Shown: positions 25,714-33,337 of the stretch, one piece after another | Layout of the letters: each line of letters opens with the position of its first letter | Numbering within the stretch: the first letter of the stretch is position 1 | Source of the DNA: an uncultured Lachnospiraceae bacterium | Lineage (GTDB): Bacteria > Bacillota > Clostridia > Lachnospirales > Lachnospiraceae | Assembly (NCBI GenBank): GCA_947589095.1 | Contig: CANQBX010000002.1 | Location: 1-64,000 of the forward strand | Direction of reading: 5' to 3' | DNA length: 64,000 bases | Translations under genes and position numbers: made by a program | Notes under the pieces: model-generated | Told to the model about the DNA's origin: nothing | Database searches by the model: none | What the model saw: the letters and a program-made list of their open reading frames with translations, nothing else

Positions 25714-26952
25714 CTACCTGACAAAAGTTTTACGGTCTTCGTCGATATGCTTCAGTCCCCTGTAATCATCCGTATTGACGGACAACGCTTTCTTCTTCAG
25801 ACGTTTCTCCACCGCTTCCGTCACAAGACGGCTGATCACCGCGAAAGTCGGTACGCCGATGATCATTCCGACCGGTCCCATGATACCGCCAAAGAACAGG
25901 ATCGAGAACAGCACCCAGAAGCTGGACAGCCCCGTGGAGTTGCCCAGGATCTTCGGCCCTAAGATATTCCCGTCAAACTGCTGGATCAGAAGGATCAGGA
26001 TCAAAAAGATCAGGCACTGCTTCGGGCTCACCAGAAGGAGCAGGACCGCGCTCGGGATCGCCCCGATGAACGGTCCGAAGAACGGTATGATGTTCGTCAC
26101 GCCGATGATCACGCTGATCAGCATGGTATACGGCATTCTGAGAAGGCTCATGATGACGAAGGTCAGGATCCCGATGATCAGGGAATCGATCAGCTTGCCC
26201 AGAATAAACCCGCCGAACACCTTATGGACAAAGCGGCACTTCTCCACCAGCTCATTGGCAAAGCCGAGGGAGAACAGGCCGTAAGCCATCTTCTTCGCCT
26301 GCGCGGTCAGCGTGTCCTTGATATTCAGAAGATAGATCATGACGATCACGCCGATCAGGCTGTTCTTTGTCAGGTTGACGATCCCCATGACGCCGGAATA
26401 GACGCTGCTCAAAGCGGTCTCCAGGTTCGGCATCCAGTTAGCTGTGGATCTGGTCCATTCCAGCAGCCGGTCCACGCTGTGCTGGTAGGCGTTCATCACC
26501 GCCGCCTCCACCTCGGGATTATTGGCAAATATGGTCTGGATCCAGCTGGAGATCTTCTGCACATAGGAAGGAATGGAATTCACGATCCCCATGATGCTCT
26601 CCACGACCGTAGGAATGATCATCGAGATCAGGCCCACGATGACCGCCGCCAGGAACAGCAGGCTTCCCGCCGTGGACAGCGCCTTGGAAAAGGAGGCTCT
26701 GCGTTCCGGCTTCTTCACCGCCTTCCCGAGCAGCATTCCCGTCCACCCGTACAGCCGGTTATAGACCGGCGACATCAGATAAGCCAGAATGACGCCATAG
26801 GTGATCGGCGCAAGGATCTCGTTGATCACGCCGATCGCGCCCCTGACCGCCTGCCAGCGCAGAAGCAGCAGCGCCACCAGAATACAGGATACGATCACAA
26901 GAAATGCCGTTACTCCCCACACGATGTATTTGCCATATTTATGATCCTTCAT
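25714..26952 (-). CDS. AI-2E family membrane transporter (YtvI/PerM-like)
   Basis: A 412-residue protein with about eight membrane helices, matching the AI-2E/PerM family: paired N-terminal helices, a periplasmic/extracellular helical stretch (PSYVQKISSWIQTIFANNPEVEAAV), then NIIPFFGPFIGAIPSA and DGNILGPKILGNSTGLSSFWVLF. Members export small molecules or sodium; the substrate here is unknown. The open frame runs to 27306, but ATG 26952 gives a typical length and follows AAGGAACGGGG at slightly long spacing. The gene has its own promoter at 27.05 kb, behind the small-RNA terminator. Confidence 0.9.
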   Translation of the reverse strand: MKDHKYGKYIVWGVTAFLVIVSCILVALLLLRWQAVRGAIGVINEILAPITYGVILAYLMSPVYNRLYGWTGMLLGKAVKKPERRASFSKALSTAGSLLFLAAVIVGLISMIIPTVVESIMGIVNSIPSYVQKISSWIQTIFANNPEVEAAVMNAYQHSVDRLLEWTRSTANWMPNLETALSSVYSGVMGIVNLTKNSLIGVIVMIYLLNIKDTLTAQAKKMAYGLFSLGFANELVEKCRFVHKVFGGFILGKLIDSLIIGILTFVIMSLLRMPYTMLISVIIGVTNIIPFFGPFIGAIPSAVLLLLVSPKQCLIFLILILLIQQFDGNILGPKILGNSTGLSSFWVLFSILFFGGIMGPVGMIIGVPTFAVISRLVTEAVEKRLKKKALSVNTDDYRGLKHIDEDRKTFVR

Positions 26953-27032
26953 CTGTATGCCCCGTTCCTTGGAAATATATTGTCTGCCTCTTTTGTTCCG
27001 GAGAAGATCGCAGAGGATCTCCACCCCCCTAT

Positions 27033-27061
27033 AGAATAGCATATTTTGCCGGAGGACGCAA
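27033..27061 (-). promoter_or_regulatory. Promoter of the AI-2E transporter gene
   Basis: TTGCGT (27061-27056) and TATTCT (27038-27033) are 17 bases apart, with TGC before the -10 giving an extended -10. The leader is about 75 bases. The -10 region AAAATATGCTATtCT closely resembles that of the GNAT promoter at 30.73 kb. Confidence 0.65.
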
Positions 27062-27138
27062 GCCATACGGAAAACCTGCATACGCAAAACCCGGTCAGCG
27101 GGATCCTCATGCCGCCCCAGCGTTTTCCCCTCCGACAC

Positions 27139-27366
27139 AAAAAGCAGCGATCGCTCGCTGCTTTTTTCATTTGTAACTCCCAAGATGCCGGTTCTTACTA
27201 TTTGACGCCTAGCCAAGCTAGGTGGGCAACCGCACTCCGGCTTCTGCCTTCCACTGCTGACGGAGGCCTGACATCCACCGAAAAATATAGGAATCCCTTC
27301 TGTCACAATGTAGGTTCAAAGAAAGTAAGAGTTGTCGCACATCCCAGGAATCACATCTGTTCTATT
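27139..27366 (-). ncRNA. ssrS: Probable 6S RNA (SsrS)
   Basis: A free-standing transcript of about 228 nt with its own consensus promoter (27373-27401) and a strong terminator (27139-27167; 12-bp stem AAAAAGCAGCGA...TCGCTGCTTTTT). Its ends pair: 27340-27354 with 27173-27187 over 15 positions including G-U pairs, and TCTTACT with AGTAAGA just inside. The result is a long closed rod with an open centre and a terminal CCTAGC...GCTAGG hairpin, which is the architecture of 6S RNA. The internal sequence CCTACATTGTGACAGAAGG looks like Firmicutes 6S RNAs I remember, but I cannot run a covariance model. No conserved ORF occupies it. 6S RNA sequesters sigma-A RNA polymerase in stationary phase. Confidence 0.72.
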
Positions 27367-27372
27367 GCGCTT

Positions 27373-27401
27373 ATTATACTACAGAAGCGTCTTCTTGGCA
27401 A
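27373..27401 (-). promoter_or_regulatory. Promoter of the 6S-like RNA
   Basis: TTGCCA (27401-27396) and a perfect TATAAT (27378-27373) with a 17-base spacer. The predicted start is near 27366. This is one of the strongest promoters in the window and sits in the gap after the pdp stop codon. Confidence 0.85.
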
Positions 27402-27459
27402 GCAATTTTTCACAAAAAAGTGTGGAAATAACTGTCAAAATTAGTAAAAGCGACATAAC

Positions 27460-28785
27460 TCAAAACCGTTCCACGCCGTCTTTCGTTACCCGGGCGTAGA
27501 CCAGCTTCTTCTCCGGCGCCGGCTGCGTGCCGATCGTATACGAAGCCAGGAACTTCTGCTCCGCCCCCGCAAAGAGCGCTTCATCGGAGGCGTACAGCTC
27601 CGCCAGCACGTCGCCCTTCTTCACCGGATCGCCGTATTTCTTATGGAGATAGATCCCGGCGCTGTAATCGATGGTATCTTCCTTCTTCGCCCGTCCGGCT
27701 CCCAGCATTGTGGACGCGAGCCCGCAGCCCTCGGTATCGATATGGGTGATATATCCGTCCGCCGGAGCCGGTACTTCCTTTCGGTACGGCGCCTTCCGGA
27801 ACAGCGACGTATCATAGATATAATCCGGGTCGCCCCCCTGAGCCTTCACCATGGCCGCCAGCACATCCACGGCGCTGCCGTCCGCCATGGCCTTCTCCGC
27901 CAGCGCGCGGCATTCGGAAATGGTCCCCTTCCCGGCCATAGAAAGCATATTCGAGGCCAGCTGCAGGCATACCTCGGTCAGGTCCGCCGGGCCTTCGCCC
28001 CGGAGCGTCTGAACGGCTTCCTGCACCTCCATGGCGTTCCCGATGGCGCGGCCGAGCGGCACATCCATATCTGTGATCAGCGCGCAGCATTTCCGTCCCG
28101 CGCCGACGCCGATGGCGACCATCTCCTTCGCCAGGGCAACGGAATCCTCCAGCGTCTTCATGAACGCGCCGCTGCCGGTCTTCACGTCCAGAACGATTGC
28201 GTCGCTGCCGGCCGCCAGCTTCTTACTCATGATCGACGAGGCGATCAGCGGCACACTGTCCACCGTCGCCGTCACATCCCGAAGGGCGTAAAGCTTCTTG
28301 TCCGCCGGAACCATGTTGCCGGTCTGTCCGATGATGGCGATGCCGGTCGCGTTCACGATCTCAAAGAACCGCTCCTTATCGATGCTTGTCGTAAGCCCCG
28401 GAATCGACTCCAGCTTATCCAGGGTCCCGCCGGTGTGGCCCAGCCCCCGCCCCGACATCTTGGCGATCTTAACGCCCAGGGACGCCGCGATCGGACCGAT
28501 GACCAGGGAGGTCTTGTCTCCCACGCCGCCGGTGCTGTGCTTATCCACCTTGATGCCCTGGATCCCCGACAGGTCCGCCGTATCGCCGGAATGGGCCATC
28601 TCCATAGTAAGATATGTGGTTTCCTGCGCGTTCATTCCCCGAAAATAGATCGCCATCAGCATGGCCGACATCTGGTAGTCCGGAATGTCCCCGGCTACAT
28701 AGCCGGTCACCATCGCGTGGATCTCTTCCTCAGAAAGAGCGCCGCCGTGTTTCTTCTTCTCGATCAGATCATACATTCTTATCAT
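27460..28785 (-). CDS. pdp: Pyrimidine-nucleoside phosphorylase
   Basis: A 441-residue member of the thymidine/pyrimidine-nucleoside phosphorylase family. KHSTGGVGDKTSLV is the phosphate-binding signature, MSGRGLGHTGGTLDKLESIPG and SSIMSKKLAAGSDAIVLDVK the active-site segments. The C-terminal biotinyl-like domain (DYSAGIYLHKKYGDPVKKGDVLA) is present. It splits uridine or thymidine with phosphate into base and (deoxy)ribose-1-phosphate. It is the last gene of a salvage operon with cdd, deoC and a GNAT gene. Confidence 0.95.
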   Translation of the reverse strand: MIRMYDLIEKKKHGGALSEEEIHAMVTGYVAGDIPDYQMSAMLMAIYFRGMNAQETTYLTMEMAHSGDTADLSGIQGIKVDKHSTGGVGDKTSLVIGPIAASLGVKIAKMSGRGLGHTGGTLDKLESIPGLTTSIDKERFFEIVNATGIAIIGQTGNMVPADKKLYALRDVTATVDSVPLIASSIMSKKLAAGSDAIVLDVKTGSGAFMKTLEDSVALAKEMVAIGVGAGRKCCALITDMDVPLGRAIGNAMEVQEAVQTLRGEGPADLTEVCLQLASNMLSMAGKGTISECRALAEKAMADGSAVDVLAAMVKAQGGDPDYIYDTSLFRKAPYRKEVPAPADGYITHIDTEGCGLASTMLGAGRAKKEDTIDYSAGIYLHKKYGDPVKKGDVLAELYASDEALFAGAEQKFLASYTIGTQPAPEKKLVYARVTKDGVERF

Positions 28786-28817
28786 AACTCATTATCCCCT
28801 TTTTATCATCCGCCGCG

Positions 28818-29228
28818 TTACTTTCCGAGCATCTCCGCTCCGAACGACAGCGGCAGAAGCTCCTCCAGCGTCTTCTCGATATAATCCTCTTCCGATTTTG
28901 CCATGATCACCCGGAAATCCGGCCCGCAGAATTCCTTCATCACCTGCCGGCAGACGCCGCAGGGCGAGCAGTAATCGGCGATCACGCCGTTTAAGCCGCC
29001 GCATATGACAATGGCTTCAAACTCCCGTTTTCCTTCATTGATCGCCCGAAAGAACGCGCTCCGCTCCGCGCAGACCGTCGGCGTATAGGTGGCGTTTTCA
29101 ATATTGAAGCCGGTATAGACGGTTCCGTCCTTACACAGTAACGCCGCCGACACATGGAAATGAGAATAAGGAGCATAGGAATTCGGCAGGTTCTCAATAG
29201 CCGCTCGGATCAGACTTTTCCTGTCCAT
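28818..29228 (-). CDS. cdd: Cytidine deaminase
   Basis: A 136-residue zinc enzyme that converts cytidine and deoxycytidine to uridine and deoxyuridine. [21 protein letters not shown] contains the catalytic Glu and first Cys; [12 protein letters not shown] holds the other two zinc cysteines. Length matches the tetrameric Cdd class. GGAGGAATCCT precedes ATG 29228, which lies inside the last 35 bases of deoC, so translation is coupled. The product feeds Pdp and DeoC downstream in the pathway. Confidence 0.95.
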   Translation of the reverse strand: MDRKSLIRAAIENLPNSYAPYSHFHVSAALLCKDGTVYTGFNIENATYTPTVCAERSAFFRAINEGKREFEAIVICGGLNGVIADYCSPCGVCRQVMKEFCGPDFRVIMAKSEEDYIEKTLEELLPLSFGAEMLGK

Positions 29229-29886
29229 AGGATTCCTCCTCTGCCTTCGCCAGTTTCACAATACGGCTGGTTCCAAGCCGGGACGCGCCCAGGCGCAGGA
29301 ATTCCTCCGCGTCCGCGAAGGACGAAATGCCTCCCGCCGCCTTCATCTTCACGCCCGGTCCCACATGCTCCGCAAACAGCTTAATATCCGCGAACGTAGC
29401 TCCCGCCTTCGAAAAGCCGGTGGAAGTCTTGATGTAATCCGCTCCCGCCTCTGTGACGATCCCGCACATCTTCACCTTCTCCTCGTCGGTCAGCAGGCAG
29501 GTCTCGATTATGACCTTCAGGATATGGTCGCCGCAGACCGTTTTAATGGAGCGGATCTCCTCCAGGATCTTCTGATAATTCTTATCCTTCAGATCGCCGA
29601 TATTGATGACCATGTCGATTTCGTCGGCGCCGTTCTCCAGAGCGTCCTCGGTCTCAAATACCTTGGCCGCCGTCGTGTTGTAACCGTTGGGGAACCCGAT
29701 GACCGTACAGACCGCCATCCTGCCACCGAGGTATTCCTTCGCGCGCTTCACATAGGACGGCGGAATGCAGACGGACGCCGTGCCGTATTTTACCGCGTCG
29801 TCGCACAGCTGCCGGATCTCCTCCCACGTGGCCCCCTGCGCCAGAAGCGTGTGATCCACTGCCTGAAACATTGTTTTTCTGTCCAT
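29194..29886 (-). CDS. deoC: Deoxyribose-phosphate aldolase
   Basis: A 230-residue class I aldolase that cleaves 2-deoxyribose-5-phosphate to glyceraldehyde-3-phosphate and acetaldehyde. [11 protein letters not shown] carries the Schiff-base lysine, [12 protein letters not shown] and [12 protein letters not shown] are conserved, and [12 protein letters not shown] ends the barrel. The C-terminus extends into the cdd start region. GAGGAGAGG overlaps the end of the GNAT gene three bases upstream. It completes the deoxynucleoside catabolism set. Confidence 0.95.
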   Translation of the reverse strand: MDRKTMFQAVDHTLLAQGATWEEIRQLCDDAVKYGTASVCIPPSYVKRAKEYLGGRMAVCTVIGFPNGYNTTAAKVFETEDALENGADEIDMVINIGDLKDKNYQKILEEIRSIKTVCGDHILKVIIETCLLTDEEKVKMCGIVTEAGADYIKTSTGFSKAGATFADIKLFAEHVGPGVKMKAAGGISSFADAEEFLRLGASRLGTSRIVKLAKAEEESYGQEKSDPSGY

Positions 29887-29889
29887 AAG

Positions 29890-30681
29890 CTACCTCTCCT
29901 CCATTTCCTTTAAACGATACACCTGGTACTCTCTCTCAAATACATACCCCAGCTTCTCCGCCAGTCCCACGGACTGGAGATTGACCGCGTCCCAGTTGGG
30001 AACCAGGCCCTTGTCCAGACACTCCAGGACAAACGCCGCGCTGCAGGCCAGGGCCAGGCCATTCCGCCGCCAGTCCTTCCTCGTGTCCACCTCGATCTCC
30101 ATCATTCCCTCGCTGACGCCGTAGCAGGAGCAGCCGGCGATCAGCTCACGGCCCTTCAGCGCCACATAGCCGAACGCGTACTTCATGAACCGTTCGGCCG
30201 TGTCGAAATTCGAGCAGAGATCACGGCTCCATTCTTCCTTCATGACCTGATGATAAAGCCGCTCATCGATCCTTCGGATCCGGACGCCCTTCGGCACCGA
30301 CTTCACATAGCCGCGAAGCTTCTCCAGATCGAAATGATGCTCGTCCTTCCTAAGCGCGTAGCGGGTCACGATACGCAACTGAGCCGGAAACTGTTCTTCC
30401 AGCCAGTCGGCCCACCGCTCATCCTGCGGATAGAGAAACGCCTGCTGCGCCGACTCAAAGATCTGGCCCTTCAGATCCAGCGCCTTCTCACCCCTGGGCG
30501 GAAGACCGAGAAGATAAGCGAAATCGCCGACTACCACCAGACAGTAGGAGGGATTTATCAGATGGGGAACCCATACCCGGCCGATCGCGCCTTCCGCCGC
30601 GCCCCGAAGCAGCACGTCCCTGCTTCCTTCGCAGATCGACTGAATAACCTGCCGTTTCGCCCTGCCAAGTTCAATCATCAT
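29890..30681 (-). CDS. GNAT-family acetyltransferase
   Basis: A 263-residue protein resembling the two-domain GNAT_acetyltran family of Firmicutes. The N-terminal half (HLINPSYCLVVVGDFAYLLG) is a degenerate GNAT-like fold; the C-terminal half has the acetyl-CoA pattern EIEVDTRKDWRRNGLALACSAAFVLECL and a terminal LGYVFEREYQVY strand. The substrate is unknown. It heads the deoC-cdd-pdp operon behind its own promoter, a combination more likely historical than functional. Confidence 0.85.
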   Translation of the reverse strand: MMIELGRAKRQVIQSICEGSRDVLLRGAAEGAIGRVWVPHLINPSYCLVVVGDFAYLLGLPPRGEKALDLKGQIFESAQQAFLYPQDERWADWLEEQFPAQLRIVTRYALRKDEHHFDLEKLRGYVKSVPKGVRIRRIDERLYHQVMKEEWSRDLCSNFDTAERFMKYAFGYVALKGRELIAGCSCYGVSEGMMEIEVDTRKDWRRNGLALACSAAFVLECLDKGLVPNWDAVNLQSVGLAEKLGYVFEREYQVYRLKEMEER

Positions 30682-30725
30682 GTCGAAGCCCTCCTTTTCC
30701 CTCTGTCTTGCCGGTTAGTCTCTAC

Positions 30726-30734
30726 AGTATAGCA
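30726..30734 (-). promoter_or_regulatory. Extended -10 promoter of the GNAT-deoC-cdd-pdp operon
   Basis: TGCTATACT on the minus strand is an extended -10 without a good -35 hexamer at 17-18 bases. It lies 45 bases upstream of the GNAT start. The surrounding AAAATATGC also appears in the AI-2E promoter. Confidence 0.5.
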
Positions 30735-30766
30735 TATTTTAACAAAAAATTCTATCGATTTATAAA

Positions 30767-30802
30767 AATAAGACGAAATATTCTATAATATTCCGTCTTA
30801 TT
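30767..30802. terminator. Terminator between ilvA and the GNAT operon
   Basis: AATAAGACG and CGTCTTATT bracket paired AATATT/AATATT arms with a short loop, making an almost perfect 16-bp stem. On the minus strand it is followed by TTTTATAAA, so it would stop transcription from ilvA before the GNAT promoter. Confidence 0.75.
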
Positions 30803-30871
30803 ATCCGGCTCAGTGCCGGCATCCTATTTGCATACTGACATAAAACGAATCGCCGCTGCCCGCAGTTCCAA

Positions 30872-30993
30872 AACGCCTCCGGCTTTAGAACGCTCCGGCT
30901 CCAGAAGCGCCCCGGCTCCGGAACATCCCGGCTCCAGAACGTCCCGACTCCGGAACGTCCCGGCTCCAGAACGTCCCGGCGCTAGAACGCTCC
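30872..30993. repeat. 16-bp tandem repeat starting at the ilvA stop codon
   Basis: Seven or more contiguous copies of a 16-17 bp unit (AACGTCCCGGCTCCAG on the plus strand). The unit at 30974-30989 contains the ilvA stop (CTA, 30982-30984), and the last ilvA codons (GGAGCGTTC) match the unit too. The array runs outward from the gene end, as it does behind the RNA ligase and hflX genes. Confidence 0.85.
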
Positions 30994-32199
30994 CGTCGAT
31001 TTCACTACCTTCGGCCGGTATCCGGCGTCGTTCAGCGCCTGAACGATCTCATTCTTATGATCGGTGCCGTAAGCCTCCAGCGTGATCCGCAGCTCCACCG
31101 CCGCGTTGCGGTTGATGCTGATGAACTGGTTATGCTCCAGCTTGATGACGTTGCCCTGGTGCTCCGCCAGAAGCGTGGACACCTTGGCCAGCTGTCCGGG
31201 CTTATCCGGCAGAAGCACGGAGACGGTGAAGACCCTGTCGCGCTGGATCAGGCCGTGCTGGACGATGGATGCCATGGAAATGATATCCATATTGCCGCCG
31301 CTTAAGATGGATACGATCTTTTTCTTCTTCACATCCATATGGCGCAGGGCGGCCACGGTCAGAAGGCCGGAATTCTCCACGATCATCTTGTGGTTCTCCA
31401 CCATATCCAGGAAGGCCACGATCAGCTCGTTGTCGTCCACGGTGATGATATCGTCTACATTCTCCTGAATGTAGGGGAAAATCTTCTCTCCGGGGCACTT
31501 GACGGCCGTGCCGTCGGCAATGGTGCTGACCGACTTCAGCGCGACCACATGGCCGGCTTTCAGGGACTCCTGCATGCAGTTAGCCCCGGACGGCTCCACG
31601 CCGATGACCTTGATCTTCGGATTCAGAAGCTTCGCCAGCGTGGATACGCCGGCCGCCAGGCCGCCGCCGCCGATGGGCACCAGGATATAATCCACGGTGG
31701 GCAGTTCCTTAATGATCTCCATGGCGATGGTTCCCTGCCCCGTAGCCACGGCCAGGTCGTCGAAAGGATGGACGAATGCCATCTTCCTCTCCTCGGCGAT
31801 CTTCTTCGCGTACTCGCAGGCCTCGTCGAAAACGTCTCCGTAAAGGATCACTTCCGCTCCGTAATTCTTCGTGCGGTTGATCTTAATGAGCGGCGTCGCC
31901 GTAGGCATCACGATCGTCGCCGGCACGCCGGCCAGCTTGGCGGCGTAGGCCACGCCCTGGGCGTGATTGCCGGCGGAAGCAGTGATCAGGCCGTTCTTCT
32001 CTTCCTCGGCGGTCAGGGTGCTGATCTTATAGTAGGCGCCGCGAACCTTGTACGCGCCGGTATACTGCATATTCTCCGGCTTGAAATAAACCTTGTTGCC
32101 GGTCTGCTCGGAATAGTATTCGCTGTAGACCAGCTTGGTCTCTTGGATCACTTTTCCTACAACTTCGGTTGCTTCCTCGAAACTCTCAAGTGTCATCAT
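30982..32199 (-). CDS. ilvA: Threonine ammonia-lyase with ACT domain
   Basis: A 405-residue PLP enzyme that deaminates threonine to 2-oxobutanoate. YTGAYKVRGAYYKI holds the PLP lysine, ASAGNHAQGVAYAA and VPIGGGGLAAGVSTLA are the cofactor-phosphate loops. Residues about 325-405 form a single ACT domain (RVFTVSVLLPDKPGQLAKVSTLLAEHQGN in outline). The length and single ACT domain match the shorter Clostridia form rather than E. coli IlvA with its larger double regulatory domain. It could serve isoleucine synthesis or threonine catabolism. Two adjacent ATG codons begin the gene behind GAGAGGAATG. Confidence 0.93.
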   Translation of the reverse strand: MMTLESFEEATEVVGKVIQETKLVYSEYYSEQTGNKVYFKPENMQYTGAYKVRGAYYKISTLTAEEEKNGLITASAGNHAQGVAYAAKLAGVPATIVMPTATPLIKINRTKNYGAEVILYGDVFDEACEYAKKIAEERKMAFVHPFDDLAVATGQGTIAMEIIKELPTVDYILVPIGGGGLAAGVSTLAKLLNPKIKVIGVEPSGANCMQESLKAGHVVALKSVSTIADGTAVKCPGEKIFPYIQENVDDIITVDDNELIVAFLDMVENHKMIVENSGLLTVAALRHMDVKKKKIVSILSGGNMDIISMASIVQHGLIQRDRVFTVSVLLPDKPGQLAKVSTLLAEHQGNVIKLEHNQFISINRNAAVELRITLEAYGTDHKNEIVQALNDAGYRPKVVKSTGAF

Positions 32200-32363
32200 G
32201 GTAAATCATTCCTCTCTTCCTGTTTCTCTTCTATCTATAATCTGCGCTTCCCGCCATAACTGCCGCTTACTGTGCGTTCTGTCCGCGCAGCGGTGCCTCT
32301 GGCACAATCGCAGCGCAGGCGTAGTTCCATGCGAGCAGGGCGCCAGCGACGCCTTGCTCGTAT

Positions 32364-33287
32364 CTACGCAAACAGCGCGTTGATAAACGCGTCCGCGTCG
32401 AATTTCTGGAGATCGTCGATCTTCTCGCCGATACCGATGTATTTGACCGGGATCCCCAGCTCCGACTGGATCGCCACGGCGATGCCGCCCTTGGCCGTCC
32501 CGTCAAGCTTCGTCAGGATGATGCCGGTCACATCGGCTGCTTCCATGAACTGCCTTGCCTGGGCCAGGGCGTTCTGTCCGGTGGTGCCGTCCAGCACCAC
32601 CAGCGTCTCCCGGTAAGCGTCCGGATACTCCCGGGTTATAACCCGGTCGATCTTCTTCAGCTCCTCCATCAGATTCTTCTTATTGTGGAGACGGCCGGCC
32701 GTATCGCAGATCAGCACATCCGCGCCGCGGGCTTTGGCCGCCGCCACTGCGTCGTAGACCACCGCGGCCGGATCGGATCCCTCCTGATGGGCGATGATCT
32801 CCACGCCGGCCCTTCCGGCCCATTCGGTCAGCTGCTCCACCGCGGCCGCGCGGAAGGTATCCGCCGCCGCCAGGATCACCCTCTTGCCCTGGTCCTTTAA
32901 CTGCCCGGCCAGCTTGCCGATGGAGGTGGTCTTTCCGACGCCGTTGACGCCGATCACGAGCACGACGCTCTTCCGGTTCTCAAATTCGTAAGCGTTCTCA
33001 CCCAGATCCATCTGGCGCTTTAAGCTGTCCATCAGAAGCGCTTTGCACTCGGACGGCTCCTTGATATGCCGCTCCTTCACCTGCTGCCGCAGATCCTCCA
33101 TCACCTTCATGGTCGTGGCGATCCCCAGATCCCCCATGATCAGGGTCTCCTCAATCTCCTCATAGAAGTCGTCGTCAATGGCCGAAAATCCGGAAAAGAT
33201 CGAATCGATCCCGGACACGATATTATCTCTTGTCTTCTGAAGACCTTCCACCAGTCTTCCAAAGAATCCCTTTTTTCCTTCCGCCAT
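32364..33287 (-). CDS. ftsY: Signal recognition particle receptor FtsY
   Basis: A 307-residue SRP-type GTPase that docks ribosome-SRP complexes at the membrane. GVNGVGKTTSIGKLA is G1, DTFRAAAVEQL and DTAGRLHNK follow, and TKLDGTAKGG is G4. The N-terminal acidic A domain is short, as in many Firmicutes (KKGFFGRLVEGLQKTRDNI). An imperfect GC-rich stem-loop (32332-32360) follows the stop codon without a U-run. It lies 50 bases behind smc, a common clostridial pair. Confidence 0.96.
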   Translation of the reverse strand: MAEGKKGFFGRLVEGLQKTRDNIVSGIDSIFSGFSAIDDDFYEEIEETLIMGDLGIATTMKVMEDLRQQVKERHIKEPSECKALLMDSLKRQMDLGENAYEFENRKSVVLVIGVNGVGKTTSIGKLAGQLKDQGKRVILAAADTFRAAAVEQLTEWAGRAGVEIIAHQEGSDPAAVVYDAVAAAKARGADVLICDTAGRLHNKKNLMEELKKIDRVITREYPDAYRETLVVLDGTTGQNALAQARQFMEAADVTGIILTKLDGTAKGGIAVAIQSELGIPVKYIGIGEKIDDLQKFDADAFINALFA

Positions 33288-33337
33288 GGCTGTCCTCCTT
33301 CTCTCACTTTCCTGTCCCGCCGTCCGGCGGCACGCTG

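Noticed and set aside
30813-31085. Plus-strand ORF of 90 codons over the 16-bp repeat
   Set aside because: It is made of repeat-encoded Pro/Arg/Ser residues and overlaps the end of ilvA on the other strand.
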